Shown here: piece after piece, positions 26,303 to 36,043 of the stretch
Position numbering within the stretch: position 1 is the first letter of the stretch
Layout of the letters: every line of letters begins with the position of its first letter
NCBI GenBank assembly: GCA_014382585.1
Contig: JACNJL010000022.1
Location: 36,688 to 100,687 of the forward strand
Source: Limisphaerales bacterium
GTDB taxonomy: Bacteria > Verrucomicrobiota > Verrucomicrobiia > Limisphaerales > UBA1100
Reading direction: 5' to 3'
Length of the DNA stretch: 64,000 nt
The notes under the pieces: model-generated
What the model was told of the DNA's origin: nothing
The model's input: only the letters and a program-made list of their open reading frames with translations
Database searches by the model: none
Position numbers and translations under genes: made by a program

Positions 26303-27843
26303 CGGAAGTAGAGAAAAAAGAACTGGAGTTTCTCCTCATGGAACTTACTGAGGGCCAGCTATTGCCTGAGCAAAGCCACCGGTTGGTGGAGATGATTCAA
26401 CAGTATCCTGAGGCAAAAAAACAGTATCTCGAATATTGTCAGGTTCACGCAATGCTTGCATGGGAACACGGTGTCTTGGGCGTAGGCCAGTCGCCGCACT
26501 CCTCAAGTATACCCGAAATTCAGCCCAAATCCCCCAGTACATCCAAGCGATTGGTCATAGCCGCATTAGTAGCGCTGGTGGGATTAGCCTTGTGGCTGCA
26601 ATGGAGGGCACCATCAAAAATGCAACCGGGGGAAACGGTTGCTTCCCTGACCCGTAGCGTGGCTGCCAATTTGAAAATATTCGGCACATCGTCTGACTTC
26701 AGCAATGGCAGCACCATTCAAACCGGCAGTTACGATCTCGAAGAGGGCCTTGTCCAAATTACGTTTGAATCGGGTGTCGATCTCGTCATCGAAGCACCGG
26801 CTTCTTTCGAAATTCACAGCTCCGAGTTCATGGTCTTAAACGAAGGACGCCTAGCGGTTACTGTTCCTCCGGAAGGTGTTGGCTTCACTGTGGAAACTCC
26901 AGACGCTGAAGTGGTTGATTTCGGGACAGAGTTCGCCATCGAAGTGGTGGGCGAACGTAGTAGTGAAGTTCACGTGTTCAAGGGGGAAGTTGAAGTGCGC
27001 CCGAAAGAGCAGGATGCTTCGATCTATCCGGTACGTCTGGTCGCGAATCAAGCTACCCGTATCGATCACGCGACGTTTGTTCCTCTTGGAATCTCTATAG
27101 ACGATCATAGATTTCTCAGAAATCTCGAAGAGCCTGACCCAACTTACAGCGGTAAGGTTCGTGAACTCTTGCCGCTCTCTTACTATCGCATGGCTGTCAT
27201 CGACGATGGGCAAACTTTGAAGGATACGGCTAAAGGTCATCAAAATACTGCTTCAATAGTGAAAGGTGAAGGGCGGCGACAACCATTCGCTCCGGGCCGC
27301 ATCGGTTCATCCCTTCGTTTGGATGGGCCCAAAAGGGGAGGGTATGCACAAGTCTTTTCCGGCTTCGAACTCCCGACAACAGAATTCACCATCATGGCGT
27401 GGATCCGTGCCATGACCCTGCCAAGGAACGCTATTCTCGTCTCAGACATGAATCTTATGGGCGACGAAACATTTCGCTTTGGGCTAGTTGGCGATCATGG
27501 GAATTTGGGTCTCACTCTCGCCAATGGAAAGCGATCTCTGCGGATTGAGGATTCCTCTCCCTTGCCCCTCGAAGATTGGACCCATGTCGCCATCGTAAAG
27601 GAGAGTGTAGGTTTGCGGCTGTACCGAAATGGAGTGCTCGTCTCCTCGGAACCTTTAAATGGGTTTAAAGTAAAAGCGCACAAGCCTTTCAGTATCGGGG
27701 GAACCGATAAGAAGGCCGACGGAATAAAAAGGCATCAAAGACAGGGCTTCTGGCATGGTCGAATCGACGAACTTGCCTTCTTTGGGTACGCCCTAACGGA
27801 CGAGCAAATCGAAAATCTTTTTCACCTTACCCCATCCAATTAA
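26299..27843 (+). CDS. FecR-like transmembrane anti-sigma regulator with LamG domain
   Basis: The 514-residue protein has a cytoplasmic N-terminal part (1-80, LLMELTEGQLLPEQSHRLVEMI) that would bind the sigma factor, then one membrane helix (about 85-102, LVIAALVALVGLALWLQW). A FecR domain lies near 130-260 (EGLVQITFESGVDLVIEAPASFE, VVDFGTEFAIEVVG). A concanavalin/LamG domain lies at about 320-510 (TEFTIMAWIRAMTLP, WTHVAIVKESVGLRLYRNG). The LamG part could sense a glycan outside the membrane. Start and stop overlap ECF sigma by four bases. The pair resembles the polysaccharide-linked sigma/FecR cassettes of related phyla. Confidence 0.88.
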   Translation: MTEVEKKELEFLLMELTEGQLLPEQSHRLVEMIQQYPEAKKQYLEYCQVHAMLAWEHGVLGVGQSPHSSSIPEIQPKSPSTSKRLVIAALVALVGLALWLQWRAPSKMQPGETVASLTRSVAANLKIFGTSSDFSNGSTIQTGSYDLEEGLVQITFESGVDLVIEAPASFEIHSSEFMVLNEGRLAVTVPPEGVGFTVETPDAEVVDFGTEFAIEVVGERSSEVHVFKGEVEVRPKEQDASIYPVRLVANQATRIDHATFVPLGISIDDHRFLRNLEEPDPTYSGKVRELLPLSYYRMAVIDDGQTLKDTAKGHQNTASIVKGEGRRQPFAPGRIGSSLRLDGPKRGGYAQVFSGFELPTTEFTIMAWIRAMTLPRNAILVSDMNLMGDETFRFGLVGDHGNLGLTLANGKRSLRIEDSSPLPLEDWTHVAIVKESVGLRLYRNGVLVSSEPLNGFKVKAHKPFSIGGTDKKADGIKRHQRQGFWHGRIDELAFFGYALTDEQIENLFHLTPSN

Positions 27844-27855
27844 ATCCTAATAATT

Positions 27856-29277
27856 ATGAGACTTTTGAAAGCACTACATGCAATAACCCTCAGTTTGATC
27901 GGAATGCCCTTCTTTGTATTGGCAGACGAAAAACCAAATATCGTTATTATTCTCACAGATGACCAAGGCTATGCTGATGTTAGTTATAATCCCCATTCTC
28001 CACCGGAAGTCAGTACGCCTAACATTGATGCCCTCGCTCATTCTTCCGTCATCTGTACCCAGGGTTACACCAGTGGGCACGTATGTTCCCCGACGCGTGC
28101 CGGACTCATGACTGGTCGTTATCAGCAAAGATTTGGAATATACACAGCTGGGGAAGGGGGCTCAGGTGTTCCACTTAATGAGGTGTTTATTCCACAGCGA
28201 CTCAAGCCAGCTGGATATGTTTCTGGGGCATTAGGTAAGTGGCATCTAGGGCTCACTAAAGAATATCACGCCATGAATCGTGGGTTCGATGAGTTCTATG
28301 GGTTTATGGGACGTGGAGCCCATCCATACTTTGACCACTCAGACATGACTCATCCAATTTATCGCGGTTTTAAACCCATAAAAGAAGAGGGTTATCTCAC
28401 TACTCGAATCACTGAGGAAGCTGTCGACTTTATCAGCCGCCATAAAAAAGAGCATTTCTTTCTCTATGTTGCATATAACGCTGTGCACTCTCCGCCTGAG
28501 GCCCCTAAAGAGGACATCAAGAACCTTACGGGTGACGAGAAGCGCGATACTCTCATGGCCATGATCAAACACCTCGATATGGGGGTTGGGGAGATTGTGG
28601 AATCATTAAAAAAACACGACATCTATGATAATACGCTTTTGATATTTCTTACGGACAATGGTGGCTCCAATGCCATGAGCGCTAACAATGCCCCACTTCG
28701 GGGCTTTAAGCAGATGGACTACGAAGGAGGGGTTCATGTCCCGTTCATCGTTTCTTGGCCGGCTCAATTGAAAGGCGTAAAAAAGTGCGACGTTCCCATG
28801 TGGTCGATTGATTTGTTTGCGACTGCACTAGACGCTGCCGGGCTTCCTTTACCGAGAGATAAACCTCTGGACGGAAAAAGCATCCTGCCTGCTCTCAAGG
28901 GCAAAACAGACAAACTTCACGACGCATTCTATTGGAGTTCCGGTGGAGCTAAAGGGAAATGGGCTATACGTTCAGGAGATTGGAAGCTGGTCGCTGATAA
29001 GAAACGCATTGAACTTTTCAATCTTGATAAAGATCTCAGTGAAACGACAGACCTTGCGGCAAAACACCCTAAATTGGTTTCTGAACTCACGGATAAATAT
29101 AACGAATGGCTCGACAAAATGGCAGATCCGGTGAGCAAGCAGGAGAAATTTTGGAATCCTGATGCCGGTAGGTCAGGAATAAATATGTCAAAAGAAGAAA
29201 AGAAAGCGGCGCGCGAAAAAGAAAAAGCCAATCGCATCAAGGAACGAGAAGCAAAAAATAATCGATCAACTGAATAA
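27856..29277 (+). CDS. Secreted sulfatase (arylsulfatase family)
   Basis: The 473-residue protein has a signal peptide (about 1-23) and the S1-family sulfatase core. The metal-binding TDDQGYADVS begins at residue 34, and the formylglycine motif is Cys77 in CSPTR, followed by AGLMTGRYQQRFG. It also has GKWHLG and ITDNGG-type metal ligands (LTDNGGSNAMS). The cysteine must be oxidised by an FGE or anSME for activity. The protein ends in an unusual Lys/Glu/Arg-rich tail of about 30 residues. The likely substrate is sulfated polysaccharide. Confidence 0.93.
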   Translation: MRLLKALHAITLSLIGMPFFVLADEKPNIVIILTDDQGYADVSYNPHSPPEVSTPNIDALAHSSVICTQGYTSGHVCSPTRAGLMTGRYQQRFGIYTAGEGGSGVPLNEVFIPQRLKPAGYVSGALGKWHLGLTKEYHAMNRGFDEFYGFMGRGAHPYFDHSDMTHPIYRGFKPIKEEGYLTTRITEEAVDFISRHKKEHFFLYVAYNAVHSPPEAPKEDIKNLTGDEKRDTLMAMIKHLDMGVGEIVESLKKHDIYDNTLLIFLTDNGGSNAMSANNAPLRGFKQMDYEGGVHVPFIVSWPAQLKGVKKCDVPMWSIDLFATALDAAGLPLPRDKPLDGKSILPALKGKTDKLHDAFYWSSGGAKGKWAIRSGDWKLVADKKRIELFNLDKDLSETTDLAAKHPKLVSELTDKYNEWLDKMADPVSKQEKFWNPDAGRSGINMSKEEKKAAREKEKANRIKEREAKNNRSTE

Positions 29278-29317
29278 TCTGAATGATTCGTCAAAATTCT
29301 TTTAGGAACAAATTACC

Positions 29318-31090
29318 ATGAAAACCATTATTTCACTTTCGATTTTTTGTTTGTTGGGGAACCTATCTCCTGCAGCCCAATCTCAGCGCCCGAATATAAT
29401 CATGTTTCTGATCGACGATCAGAACCCATCGAGTATCGCCGCATTTGGAGGCGATACCTACACTCCCAATCTCGACCGTATGGCTCAGGAAGGAATGAAG
29501 TTCACTCGTGCCTATGTCAGCAGTTCGGTTTGCACTCCTTCTCGATACAGTTTCCTAACCGGCCGATATGCTGGTAACTCACACAGTAAGCTTTACGTTG
29601 ATGCGGTCGGTGGCAAAGAAAATCAGGGGCTTCCCAACTTCAATGTCGCCCTAGAGCGCGACAACATGAACGTCGGGAATGTTCTTCGTGAAGCCGGTTA
29701 TGCTACCGGTTTTGTTGGGAAATTTCACCTCACCTCCAACTTGGATTTTCCGGAGTTCTATAAAGGGAAAGACAAATGGATCAATATTCCTAAAAACGCG
29801 CGTCCTGGGCCAGAGACATCGGCTCAATTCAAGCGCAACGAACGTTGGATGCGCCGTTACCTAAAGGAACTTGGCTTTTCTTGGGCGAAGAACGTCTATC
29901 CGGAAAATACACCCTCGCCCTATTCTACGCATAACCCGGAGTGGACAACGGTGGCCGCTCTTGAATTCATTGAAGAGAACAAGGATGGGCCCTTTTACCT
30001 CCATCTTTGCAGTACCCTGTTGCACGGGCCGGATAAATCCTGGCGAAAATCCATGGATCATCCGCTTATCACCGGAGAGGGGGAAGTTGAAAGCCTTCCA
30101 GAGATAATGACACCGCGTATTGAGTTACTCAAAATTATCAAGGAAAAGGGATTCGACCCCGAAAGTCATGTGGCCGGTGAAGCGTGGATCGATGATTCAC
30201 TCGGAGCGATTCTTCGTAAACTGAAGGAGCTTGGAATCGATGACAACACGCTGGTGATCTTTGCGCCGGATCACGGTCGTGACGGCAAAGCATCCGTTTT
30301 TTCACAGGGTAGTTGTCAGGTGCCCATGATCATGCGTTGGCCGAAAGGAATTGCCGCAGGGCAGGTGTGTGAAGAACTCGTTCAGAATATCGACCTCGTG
30401 CCTACTTTCTTCGAACTGGGTGAAGCGGTAAAACCGGAGTCTTACCGAATCGATGGGCAAAGTCTCACCCCTCTTTTCAAAAACGGAACAGACAAAGATT
30501 GGCGGAATCACCTTTATCTCGAAATGGGAGCTGCTCGGGCAACTGTCACGAAAGATTGGTCCTACATTGCCGTTCGCTACACGAAAGAGCAAATCGGAGC
30601 GATCAAGAGAGCCGCGCCGCAAAACTTACCCAAAGCCATGTCCTACATTGGACGTCTGGGCATCGGAGTAAGGGGGGCCGACCGCCCGGGTTTCTTTGAC
30701 GAAGATCAGCTCTACCATCTGAAGACAGATCCGAAAGAGATGAGGAATCTTGCGGGTCATATAGGGCATTCCAGTCGCGTGAAAGAGATGCGCCAAAAGA
30801 TGCAGCAGGATCTCCAAGCCATAGGTCGCCCTTTCGGTGAGTTCATTCCCGGAGGGAACGCCGCTAAGCCGGGGCAGGTCAGTAAACAAATAAAAATCGT
30901 TAAACAGCTCGAGATCAAAGGCAAAACAGTAACGGTACCGGAAGCGTTGAAACAGGATATAGACGTTACCGATGAACCACCCCATGTCGATAAGGCTAAA
31001 AGAAAAGCGGAACGTGAAACACGTAGAAACGCCCGTGAAGAAGCCAAGAAGAAGGTGAGAGAAAAGGACAAAGATGGCGAAACGGAGTAG
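29318..31090 (+). CDS. Secreted sulfatase (second)
   Basis: At 590 residues this sulfatase is larger. It has a signal peptide (MKTIISLSIFCLLGNLSPAA), IDDQNPSSIAAFGGDTYTPNLDR and the formylglycine motif Cys72 in CTPSR, with YSFLTGRYAG after it. Further blocks are GFVGKFHL and FAPDHGRDGKASVF. The C-terminal 60 residues are highly charged (KAKRKAERETRRNAREEAKKK and onwards), as in the first sulfatase. It starts 40 bp after that gene, on the same strand and probably the same transcript. The GKFHL block replaces the usual GKWHL. Substrate unknown. Confidence 0.93.
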   Translation: MKTIISLSIFCLLGNLSPAAQSQRPNIIMFLIDDQNPSSIAAFGGDTYTPNLDRMAQEGMKFTRAYVSSSVCTPSRYSFLTGRYAGNSHSKLYVDAVGGKENQGLPNFNVALERDNMNVGNVLREAGYATGFVGKFHLTSNLDFPEFYKGKDKWINIPKNARPGPETSAQFKRNERWMRRYLKELGFSWAKNVYPENTPSPYSTHNPEWTTVAALEFIEENKDGPFYLHLCSTLLHGPDKSWRKSMDHPLITGEGEVESLPEIMTPRIELLKIIKEKGFDPESHVAGEAWIDDSLGAILRKLKELGIDDNTLVIFAPDHGRDGKASVFSQGSCQVPMIMRWPKGIAAGQVCEELVQNIDLVPTFFELGEAVKPESYRIDGQSLTPLFKNGTDKDWRNHLYLEMGAARATVTKDWSYIAVRYTKEQIGAIKRAAPQNLPKAMSYIGRLGIGVRGADRPGFFDEDQLYHLKTDPKEMRNLAGHIGHSSRVKEMRQKMQQDLQAIGRPFGEFIPGGNAAKPGQVSKQIKIVKQLEIKGKTVTVPEALKQDIDVTDEPPHVDKAKRKAERETRRNAREEAKKKVREKDKDGETE

Positions 31091-31252
31091 AGAGCTAAAA
31101 ATCTAACTCATAAAATGAGCCTCGTCATATGTTATGCATGATATTTGAATCTTTAGTGCTGATATAAGGTCCCTTTAGCTTCTCTGAATTAAAATCTTGC
31201 GGTAGGGTTTTCTCAGGTAATTTTCCGGTGTTGAATGGCAAATTGAGTCTTA

Positions 31253-33397
31253 ATGAAGATACATATTGATAGGAATGGTGAAAGATTTGGGCCTTACAGC
31301 ATAGAAGAAACAAATGCTTATTTGGCAAACGGCACACTACTTCCTTCAGATCTGGCTTGGAAAGATGGCATGACGAATTGGTTGCCGGTTCAACAGATTT
31401 CCGGCGTGGTGGTTGCCACAGGTTCTGTGGCAACATCTGTTCTTCCTTCGCAATCCGTGTCGATTGGAAACAAAAAAAATATTCTCCAAGGAATTGCTGC
31501 CGTGGTGGGACTGTTGGCTATTGGGATTGGAATTTGGGTTTTCTTTTTCCGAGCCACAGAAGAGAAGAAGCAGTTTGCAAACAATGATGGAGGTAATATT
31601 CCGGTCGCAAAGTCAGTTGAAGAAACAACGAAGGAAACGGCTGGCACGGCCTCAAGAATTGACACAATTATCCAGCTTGATCTTACAAAACACGGGCTTA
31701 AACCGAATCCGCCGGCCAGTGATGTTGAGTTCGTCCGCCGCCTGTATCTGGATGTGATTGGCCGAATTCCGACCGGTGATGAACTTAAACGCTTCCACGC
31801 AGACACTCGTGAAGACCGTAGGGCTAGGTTGATTGATGAATTGCTTAAGTCTCCCGGTCATGAATCCCACATGTTCAACTGGCTAGCGGACATGCTTCGT
31901 GTGAAAGATGATTATTACCGGATTGGTAAGACTTGGACGTTTCATACATGGCTGAAATCACAACTCCGTGAGAACAGGCCGTGGGATGAACTTGTCCATG
32001 ACATGCTAACTGCAGAAGGTCGGTTGGGAGAAAATGGGGCCACCGCATACCTCTTGCGCGACGCAAGTATGCCGTTGGATAGCCTTTCCAACACGCTGAC
32101 TATTTTTCTTGGTGCAAATATTGGCTGTGCTCAGTGTCATGACCATCCCCTTGCTGAATGGACTCAACGTGACTTTTATGAAATGGCGGCATTTTTCGGC
32201 TCGACGACCTTTGAGCGTGTGGATACACGCAAGCCGGCAATAACTCTCCGTGATGAACGTTTCTCAAAAGCGAATCTTGTCACTTTACTTCAACCGAATA
32301 TGGAGCGAGTCGTATTCGATAACACCATTTCGACTGTATTCCCTGAGGACTACTCGTATGACGACGCCAAACCCGGCGACTTGGTTAGCCCACGATTTAT
32401 CAATTGGGGGCCTGAAAAGGAAATGCCTCTGGCGGGACATCGGCCGAAACGGCTCCGAAATCATTTCGCGGACTGGATGACGTCATCTGAGAATCCGCGC
32501 TTTGCCGCGGCTATTGCCAATCGATTATGGAAGAAGTTTTTTGGAATTGCGGTCAAAGAGCCGGTTACAGATCTCGATGTTCTCGAAAACGCCACTAATC
32601 CGGAACTACTTCGGTTCATCGCACAGTTGATGAAGGATGTTGATTTTGACCTGCGAAAATTTCAGCGAGTAATTCTAAATACTAGCGCATATCAGCAGCA
32701 GGTCAGCGTGACGCCGCTTGAGGGTGAGGCTTTCCGATTCCCTGGTCCTTTATTACGTCGAATGACAGCTGAGCAGGCGTGGGATTCTATTGTTCTCCTG
32801 TTGCGAGGCCCGGAGATTGATCAGTTGAAGACAGATAATGCGCCTTTGATGAAGCGACTAGTTTTTCCCTTTGAATTCACACACGACAAGAAGGATATTT
32901 TGAGCGATCGCGAGAAGATCTTCAACTTTGCAGAGACACTATTGCCGAAAGGTGAGGCTTCGAATGGTGATGGCGGGCGCGGCTTATTCATGGGGTCTAG
33001 TAAGGGGCGGCGCGTAAAACTGCGCGGTGAGAATTCGTGGTTGCGGGCTTCAGAACTACCACAACCAATGCCCCCAACACATTTTCTAAGAGTCGCAGGT
33101 CAGTCAGCTCGTGATGTTGCTGATGACGGATCGACCGAGGGCGGTATTACCGAATCGTTGGCGATGATGAACGGCGAAGTCACGAAAAGTATTATGACCA
33201 GCTCGTTGGTTATCAACGCCGCGAGTAGCAAGAACAGCCAGCCTGAGCAGATCGCTCTCCTCTATCGTGCATGCCTGTCACGGTCTCCGCGTGAGAAGGA
33301 CACGAAACAGTGTGTTATTGCACTCGAACAAGGACTTGAACTGAGTGACATAGTCTGGGCTCTGTTGAATTCCCGCGAGTTTATGTTTATTCAATAG
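31253..33397 (+). CDS. GYF_2 domain-TM-DUF1549-DUF1553 protein
   Basis: The 714-residue protein has a GYF_2 domain at 1-50 (GERFGPYSIEETNAYLANG, then DLAWKDGMTNWLPV), a membrane helix at 77-99 and an extracytoplasmic remainder. That part starts with a DUF1549 domain (RRLYLDVIGRIPTGDEL, a CAQCH motif in NIGCAQCHDHPLAEW). It ends with a DUF1553 domain (FAAAIANRLWKKFFG, ILNTSAYQQ, ALLNSREFMFIQ). In related bacteria the partner of DUF1501 usually carries a signal peptide or a cytochrome PSCyt1 domain at the N-terminus. The GYF_2 domain and anchor here are unusual. The CxxCH could bind haem c. Confidence 0.88.
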   Translation: MKIHIDRNGERFGPYSIEETNAYLANGTLLPSDLAWKDGMTNWLPVQQISGVVVATGSVATSVLPSQSVSIGNKKNILQGIAAVVGLLAIGIGIWVFFFRATEEKKQFANNDGGNIPVAKSVEETTKETAGTASRIDTIIQLDLTKHGLKPNPPASDVEFVRRLYLDVIGRIPTGDELKRFHADTREDRRARLIDELLKSPGHESHMFNWLADMLRVKDDYYRIGKTWTFHTWLKSQLRENRPWDELVHDMLTAEGRLGENGATAYLLRDASMPLDSLSNTLTIFLGANIGCAQCHDHPLAEWTQRDFYEMAAFFGSTTFERVDTRKPAITLRDERFSKANLVTLLQPNMERVVFDNTISTVFPEDYSYDDAKPGDLVSPRFINWGPEKEMPLAGHRPKRLRNHFADWMTSSENPRFAAAIANRLWKKFFGIAVKEPVTDLDVLENATNPELLRFIAQLMKDVDFDLRKFQRVILNTSAYQQQVSVTPLEGEAFRFPGPLLRRMTAEQAWDSIVLLLRGPEIDQLKTDNAPLMKRLVFPFEFTHDKKDILSDREKIFNFAETLLPKGEASNGDGGRGLFMGSSKGRRVKLRGENSWLRASELPQPMPPTHFLRVAGQSARDVADDGSTEGGITESLAMMNGEVTKSIMTSSLVINAASSKNSQPEQIALLYRACLSRSPREKDTKQCVIALEQGLELSDIVWALLNSREFMFIQ

Positions 33398-33447
33398 ACT
33401 GTAACCCTATTTAATTTACCGCATTTCATTTATAAGGACGCCCCAAC

Positions 33448-34722
33448 ATGAAGCAACTTTTAAACTCTTTAGATGCACCGACTCGTCGACAGTTCGTCGA
33501 ACGCTGTGCCGCGACTTCACTCGGCTTGAGGATCCTTCCAACGGCACACCTAATGGCTGAAGAGTCAGCAGGAGCAAAGCCTGCCGCCTTTGGTAAAGCG
33601 AAGAGCGTAATTTGGCTAATGCTCAATGGCGGTCTAAGTCACATTGACTCGCTGGACCCAAAACAAGGTAAATCTAAAGGTCCGGCAAAGGCGATTAACA
33701 CGTCCGGGAACTTTCAGGTCACCGAATATTTCCCGAAATTCGCGGCGGTCGCAAATCGTGTAAGCGTGATTCGCTCTATGGAAGCAAAGATCGGCATCCA
33801 TTCACCAGCACAATACTACATGCGAACCGCTTATGAACCTCGCGGAACGATTATACACCCAAATTTAGGAGCCTGGGGCTCTCACTACCTAGGGCGTAGT
33901 AGTAAAAATTTGCCGTCAAGTGTGTGCGTCAATCGCCGTTCCGATCAAGGTAATGGCTTCTTCCCTTCGAGCTTTGCCCCACTTGCTATCGGAGATCCGA
34001 CCAAAGGGATCAGTGACGTTGAATCGATCGGTGGTAAGTCAGTGGCCACAAAGCGACAGGCATTGTTAAACAAAATCGATGCCGACTTTCGGAGAAAATT
34101 CAATGATAAGGGGGTTAATTCTTATAAAGGTTTCTACGATGATGCCCTAGCCTTAATGAAGAGTAAGGAATTGAAAGCTTTTGACTTGGCGGATGAGTCA
34201 GAAAAACAACGGGAGACCTATGGTAATAATTCATTCGGTCAGGGATGCTTGCTCGCTCGTCGCCTAGTTGGATCCGGTGTCCGTTTTGTTGAGGTGAAGC
34301 ACGATGGCTGGGATCATCACAAAGCACTTGCCGATGAGATGAGTGAAGTGGCGCCGGTATTTGACCAGGCATTCGCAACACTGATTACTGACCTTGAGCA
34401 GCGAGGGATGCTGGATTCCACGCTGGTCGTTGTTGCGACAGAATTTGGTCGTAAACCGGCATTCGATGGTGATGGACGAAGTCATCACCCTGTTTGCTTT
34501 TCAACGGTTCTCGCTGGAGGAGGCACAAAGGCTGGGTTTGTCTATGGCAAGAGTGACGATATGGGATACTACGTTGACGAAAATGCCGTTTCTGTTGGAG
34601 CATTTCACGCCAGCATCGCATTCGCAGCTGGTATGGAAATTGGGAAACCCGCCACGTCGCCTTCTGGGCGACCCATGACTGTCGGTGACGGCGAAAAGCC
34701 TATCCTGGAGTTATTCGCGTGA
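33448..34722 (+). CDS. DUF1501 protein with twin-arginine-like signal
   Basis: The 424-residue protein carries TRRQFVERCAATSLGLRILP at the N-terminus, a Tat-type signal. The DUF1501 core follows, with VIWLMLNGGLSHIDSLDPKQG near 51-71, HSPAQYYMRTA, SFGQGCLLARRLVGSGVRFVEV, GWDHH and VVVATEFGRKPAFDGDGRSHHP. DUF1501 proteins are sulfatase-fold and metal-binding by homology, with no fixed substrate. They pair with DUF1549/DUF1553 proteins, as here (50 bp gap). This is the last gene before the second attachment-site copy. Confidence 0.92.
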   Translation: MKQLLNSLDAPTRRQFVERCAATSLGLRILPTAHLMAEESAGAKPAAFGKAKSVIWLMLNGGLSHIDSLDPKQGKSKGPAKAINTSGNFQVTEYFPKFAAVANRVSVIRSMEAKIGIHSPAQYYMRTAYEPRGTIIHPNLGAWGSHYLGRSSKNLPSSVCVNRRSDQGNGFFPSSFAPLAIGDPTKGISDVESIGGKSVATKRQALLNKIDADFRRKFNDKGVNSYKGFYDDALALMKSKELKAFDLADESEKQRETYGNNSFGQGCLLARRLVGSGVRFVEVKHDGWDHHKALADEMSEVAPVFDQAFATLITDLEQRGMLDSTLVVVATEFGRKPAFDGDGRSHHPVCFSTVLAGGGTKAGFVYGKSDDMGYYVDENAVSVGAFHASIAFAAGMEIGKPATSPSGRPMTVGDGEKPILELFA

Positions 34723-34843
34723 TGACTAAAGTGTCAGTTTTAATTTTCCTATAAAACACTGAAGAGTTTTTCGGGCCAAAGGTGGATCGATAAAAATCCA
34801 ATAATAGCGCTGAAAAAACAGGGTTATAATTCGTAGTCTCCCG

Positions 34844-34894
34844 CACTGGGGGTGTGGAGGTCGGGAGTTCGAATCTCCCCGGTCCGACCATTTT
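34844..34894 (+). repeat. Attachment-site copy 2 (exact duplicate of tRNA-Pro 3' end)
   Basis: Fifty-one bases identical to 24807-24857, ending in CCATTTT, then CTAGCT, which is also shared with copy 1 apart from one missing T. The 5' part of the tRNA is absent, so this is not a functional tRNA gene. It marks the junction between a 10.0 kb island on its left and a 4.2 kb segment on its right. Confidence 0.9.
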
Positions 34895-35079
34895 CTAGCT
34901 CTGTATTCGTGGGCGGTTAAATTATTTCGTCAAATTTGGCGCCGACTCCATTCCGATTGAGCGTCACATGTGTGGGAGACCGTACGTGTTTTGTTCCAAA
35001 AGGTATTTGGTTTGGATTGTCCGAATGTGGCTGTTACAAATTTCGAACGCGACCAATCCCTAACGATCTCAACGCAAAT

Positions 35080-36033
35080 TTGAAATTCACGTTTCTTCTT
35101 CCCATCGTACTCATTTCAGGCCTCGCGGTTGGCGCATGGACGCATCAGACTGATAAACTTGCCTCAACTCCCCAAACAGTGCCTGGGCTGTTGGCTGCGT
35201 TGAATCTCACCGATGACCAGAAGGCAGGTTTCCAAGCACAGGAACGAAAGAAGCAGAGACCTTCAGGTAATAATCAGCCTAAGCCCGAGGTGAACCTGCC
35301 GATCATTAAAGTTCCGGTCACGCCCGTCGTGGGCCCGCCTCCCGCCAGTCGTTTCAATCTAAAGAACTGGAAACTGACGTTGCCCTACAACAAGGCTGGC
35401 AACTACGGTGGTCACGCCGCCGAGATTGGGGCAAAACAACTGGTCGCCGGATTCAAGGATCCGCATTTCTACACCGACGCCAACGGCACAATGATTTTCT
35501 GGTGTCCTGTAATCGGTTCAACGACTGGCAACACCAAGTTCCCTCGCAGTGAACTGCGCGAAATGCTTGAGCCCGGAAACGTCGGTCGTAATTGGGACAG
35601 TACCGGGACGCACCAACTCGAAGGACGCTGTCGCCTGCTCCAAGTCCCTAGTTACCCCAAAGTCGTAATCGGACAGATCCATAGCTATACCGGCAAATCG
35701 AAACCTCTGGTAAAGCTCCAATACTACAAAGGCCGCATGGAAGCTCTCGTCAAGCTCAGCCCCTTCGCCGGCAAGGACAAATTGATCAAGTTTGCCGATG
35801 TGGGCCTAAACAACGACATTGCCTGGCAGATCCAGCTCAAGGATGCCGTGCTCTCCGTAACCGTGAACGGCGTGACCCAAACCGAAAACATGCTCACGCA
35901 CGATCCCCGATGGGCCGAGCAGACTTTCTACTTCAAGGCCGGGGCCTACCCGCAAGACGACACGGGTGATGTTACCGAAGGCGCTCGCGTGGCTTTCAGC
36001 CAACTGAATGCGAGCCATAACCAGAAACCCTAG
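35080..36033 (+). CDS. PL7 alginate lyase
   Basis: Starting at the TTG at 35080 gives a 317-residue protein with a signal peptide (KFTFLLPIVLISGLAVGAW) and a Pro-rich linker. A polysaccharide lyase family 7 domain follows at about 91-312. All three family motifs are present: RSELR at 156-160, QIH at 199-201 and YFKAGAYPQ at 284-292, which contain the catalytic Arg, Gln, His and Tyr. The enzyme would cut alginate by beta-elimination; QIH variants have been associated with G-containing substrates. The open frame extends to 34936, but that part is Cys-rich and not signal-like. A sulfatase gene follows 10 bp downstream. Confidence 0.9.
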   Translation: MKFTFLLPIVLISGLAVGAWTHQTDKLASTPQTVPGLLAALNLTDDQKAGFQAQERKKQRPSGNNQPKPEVNLPIIKVPVTPVVGPPPASRFNLKNWKLTLPYNKAGNYGGHAAEIGAKQLVAGFKDPHFYTDANGTMIFWCPVIGSTTGNTKFPRSELREMLEPGNVGRNWDSTGTHQLEGRCRLLQVPSYPKVVIGQIHSYTGKSKPLVKLQYYKGRMEALVKLSPFAGKDKLIKFADVGLNNDIAWQIQLKDAVLSVTVNGVTQTENMLTHDPRWAEQTFYFKAGAYPQDDTGDVTEGARVAFSQLNASHNQKP

Positions 36034-36043
36034 AGTCAGAGAA

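Noticed and set aside
34700..34891. Minus-strand ORF reading MVGPGRFELPTSTP across attachment-site copy 2
   Set aside because: It is the antisense reading of the tRNA fragment, a frequent false ORF, not a gene.
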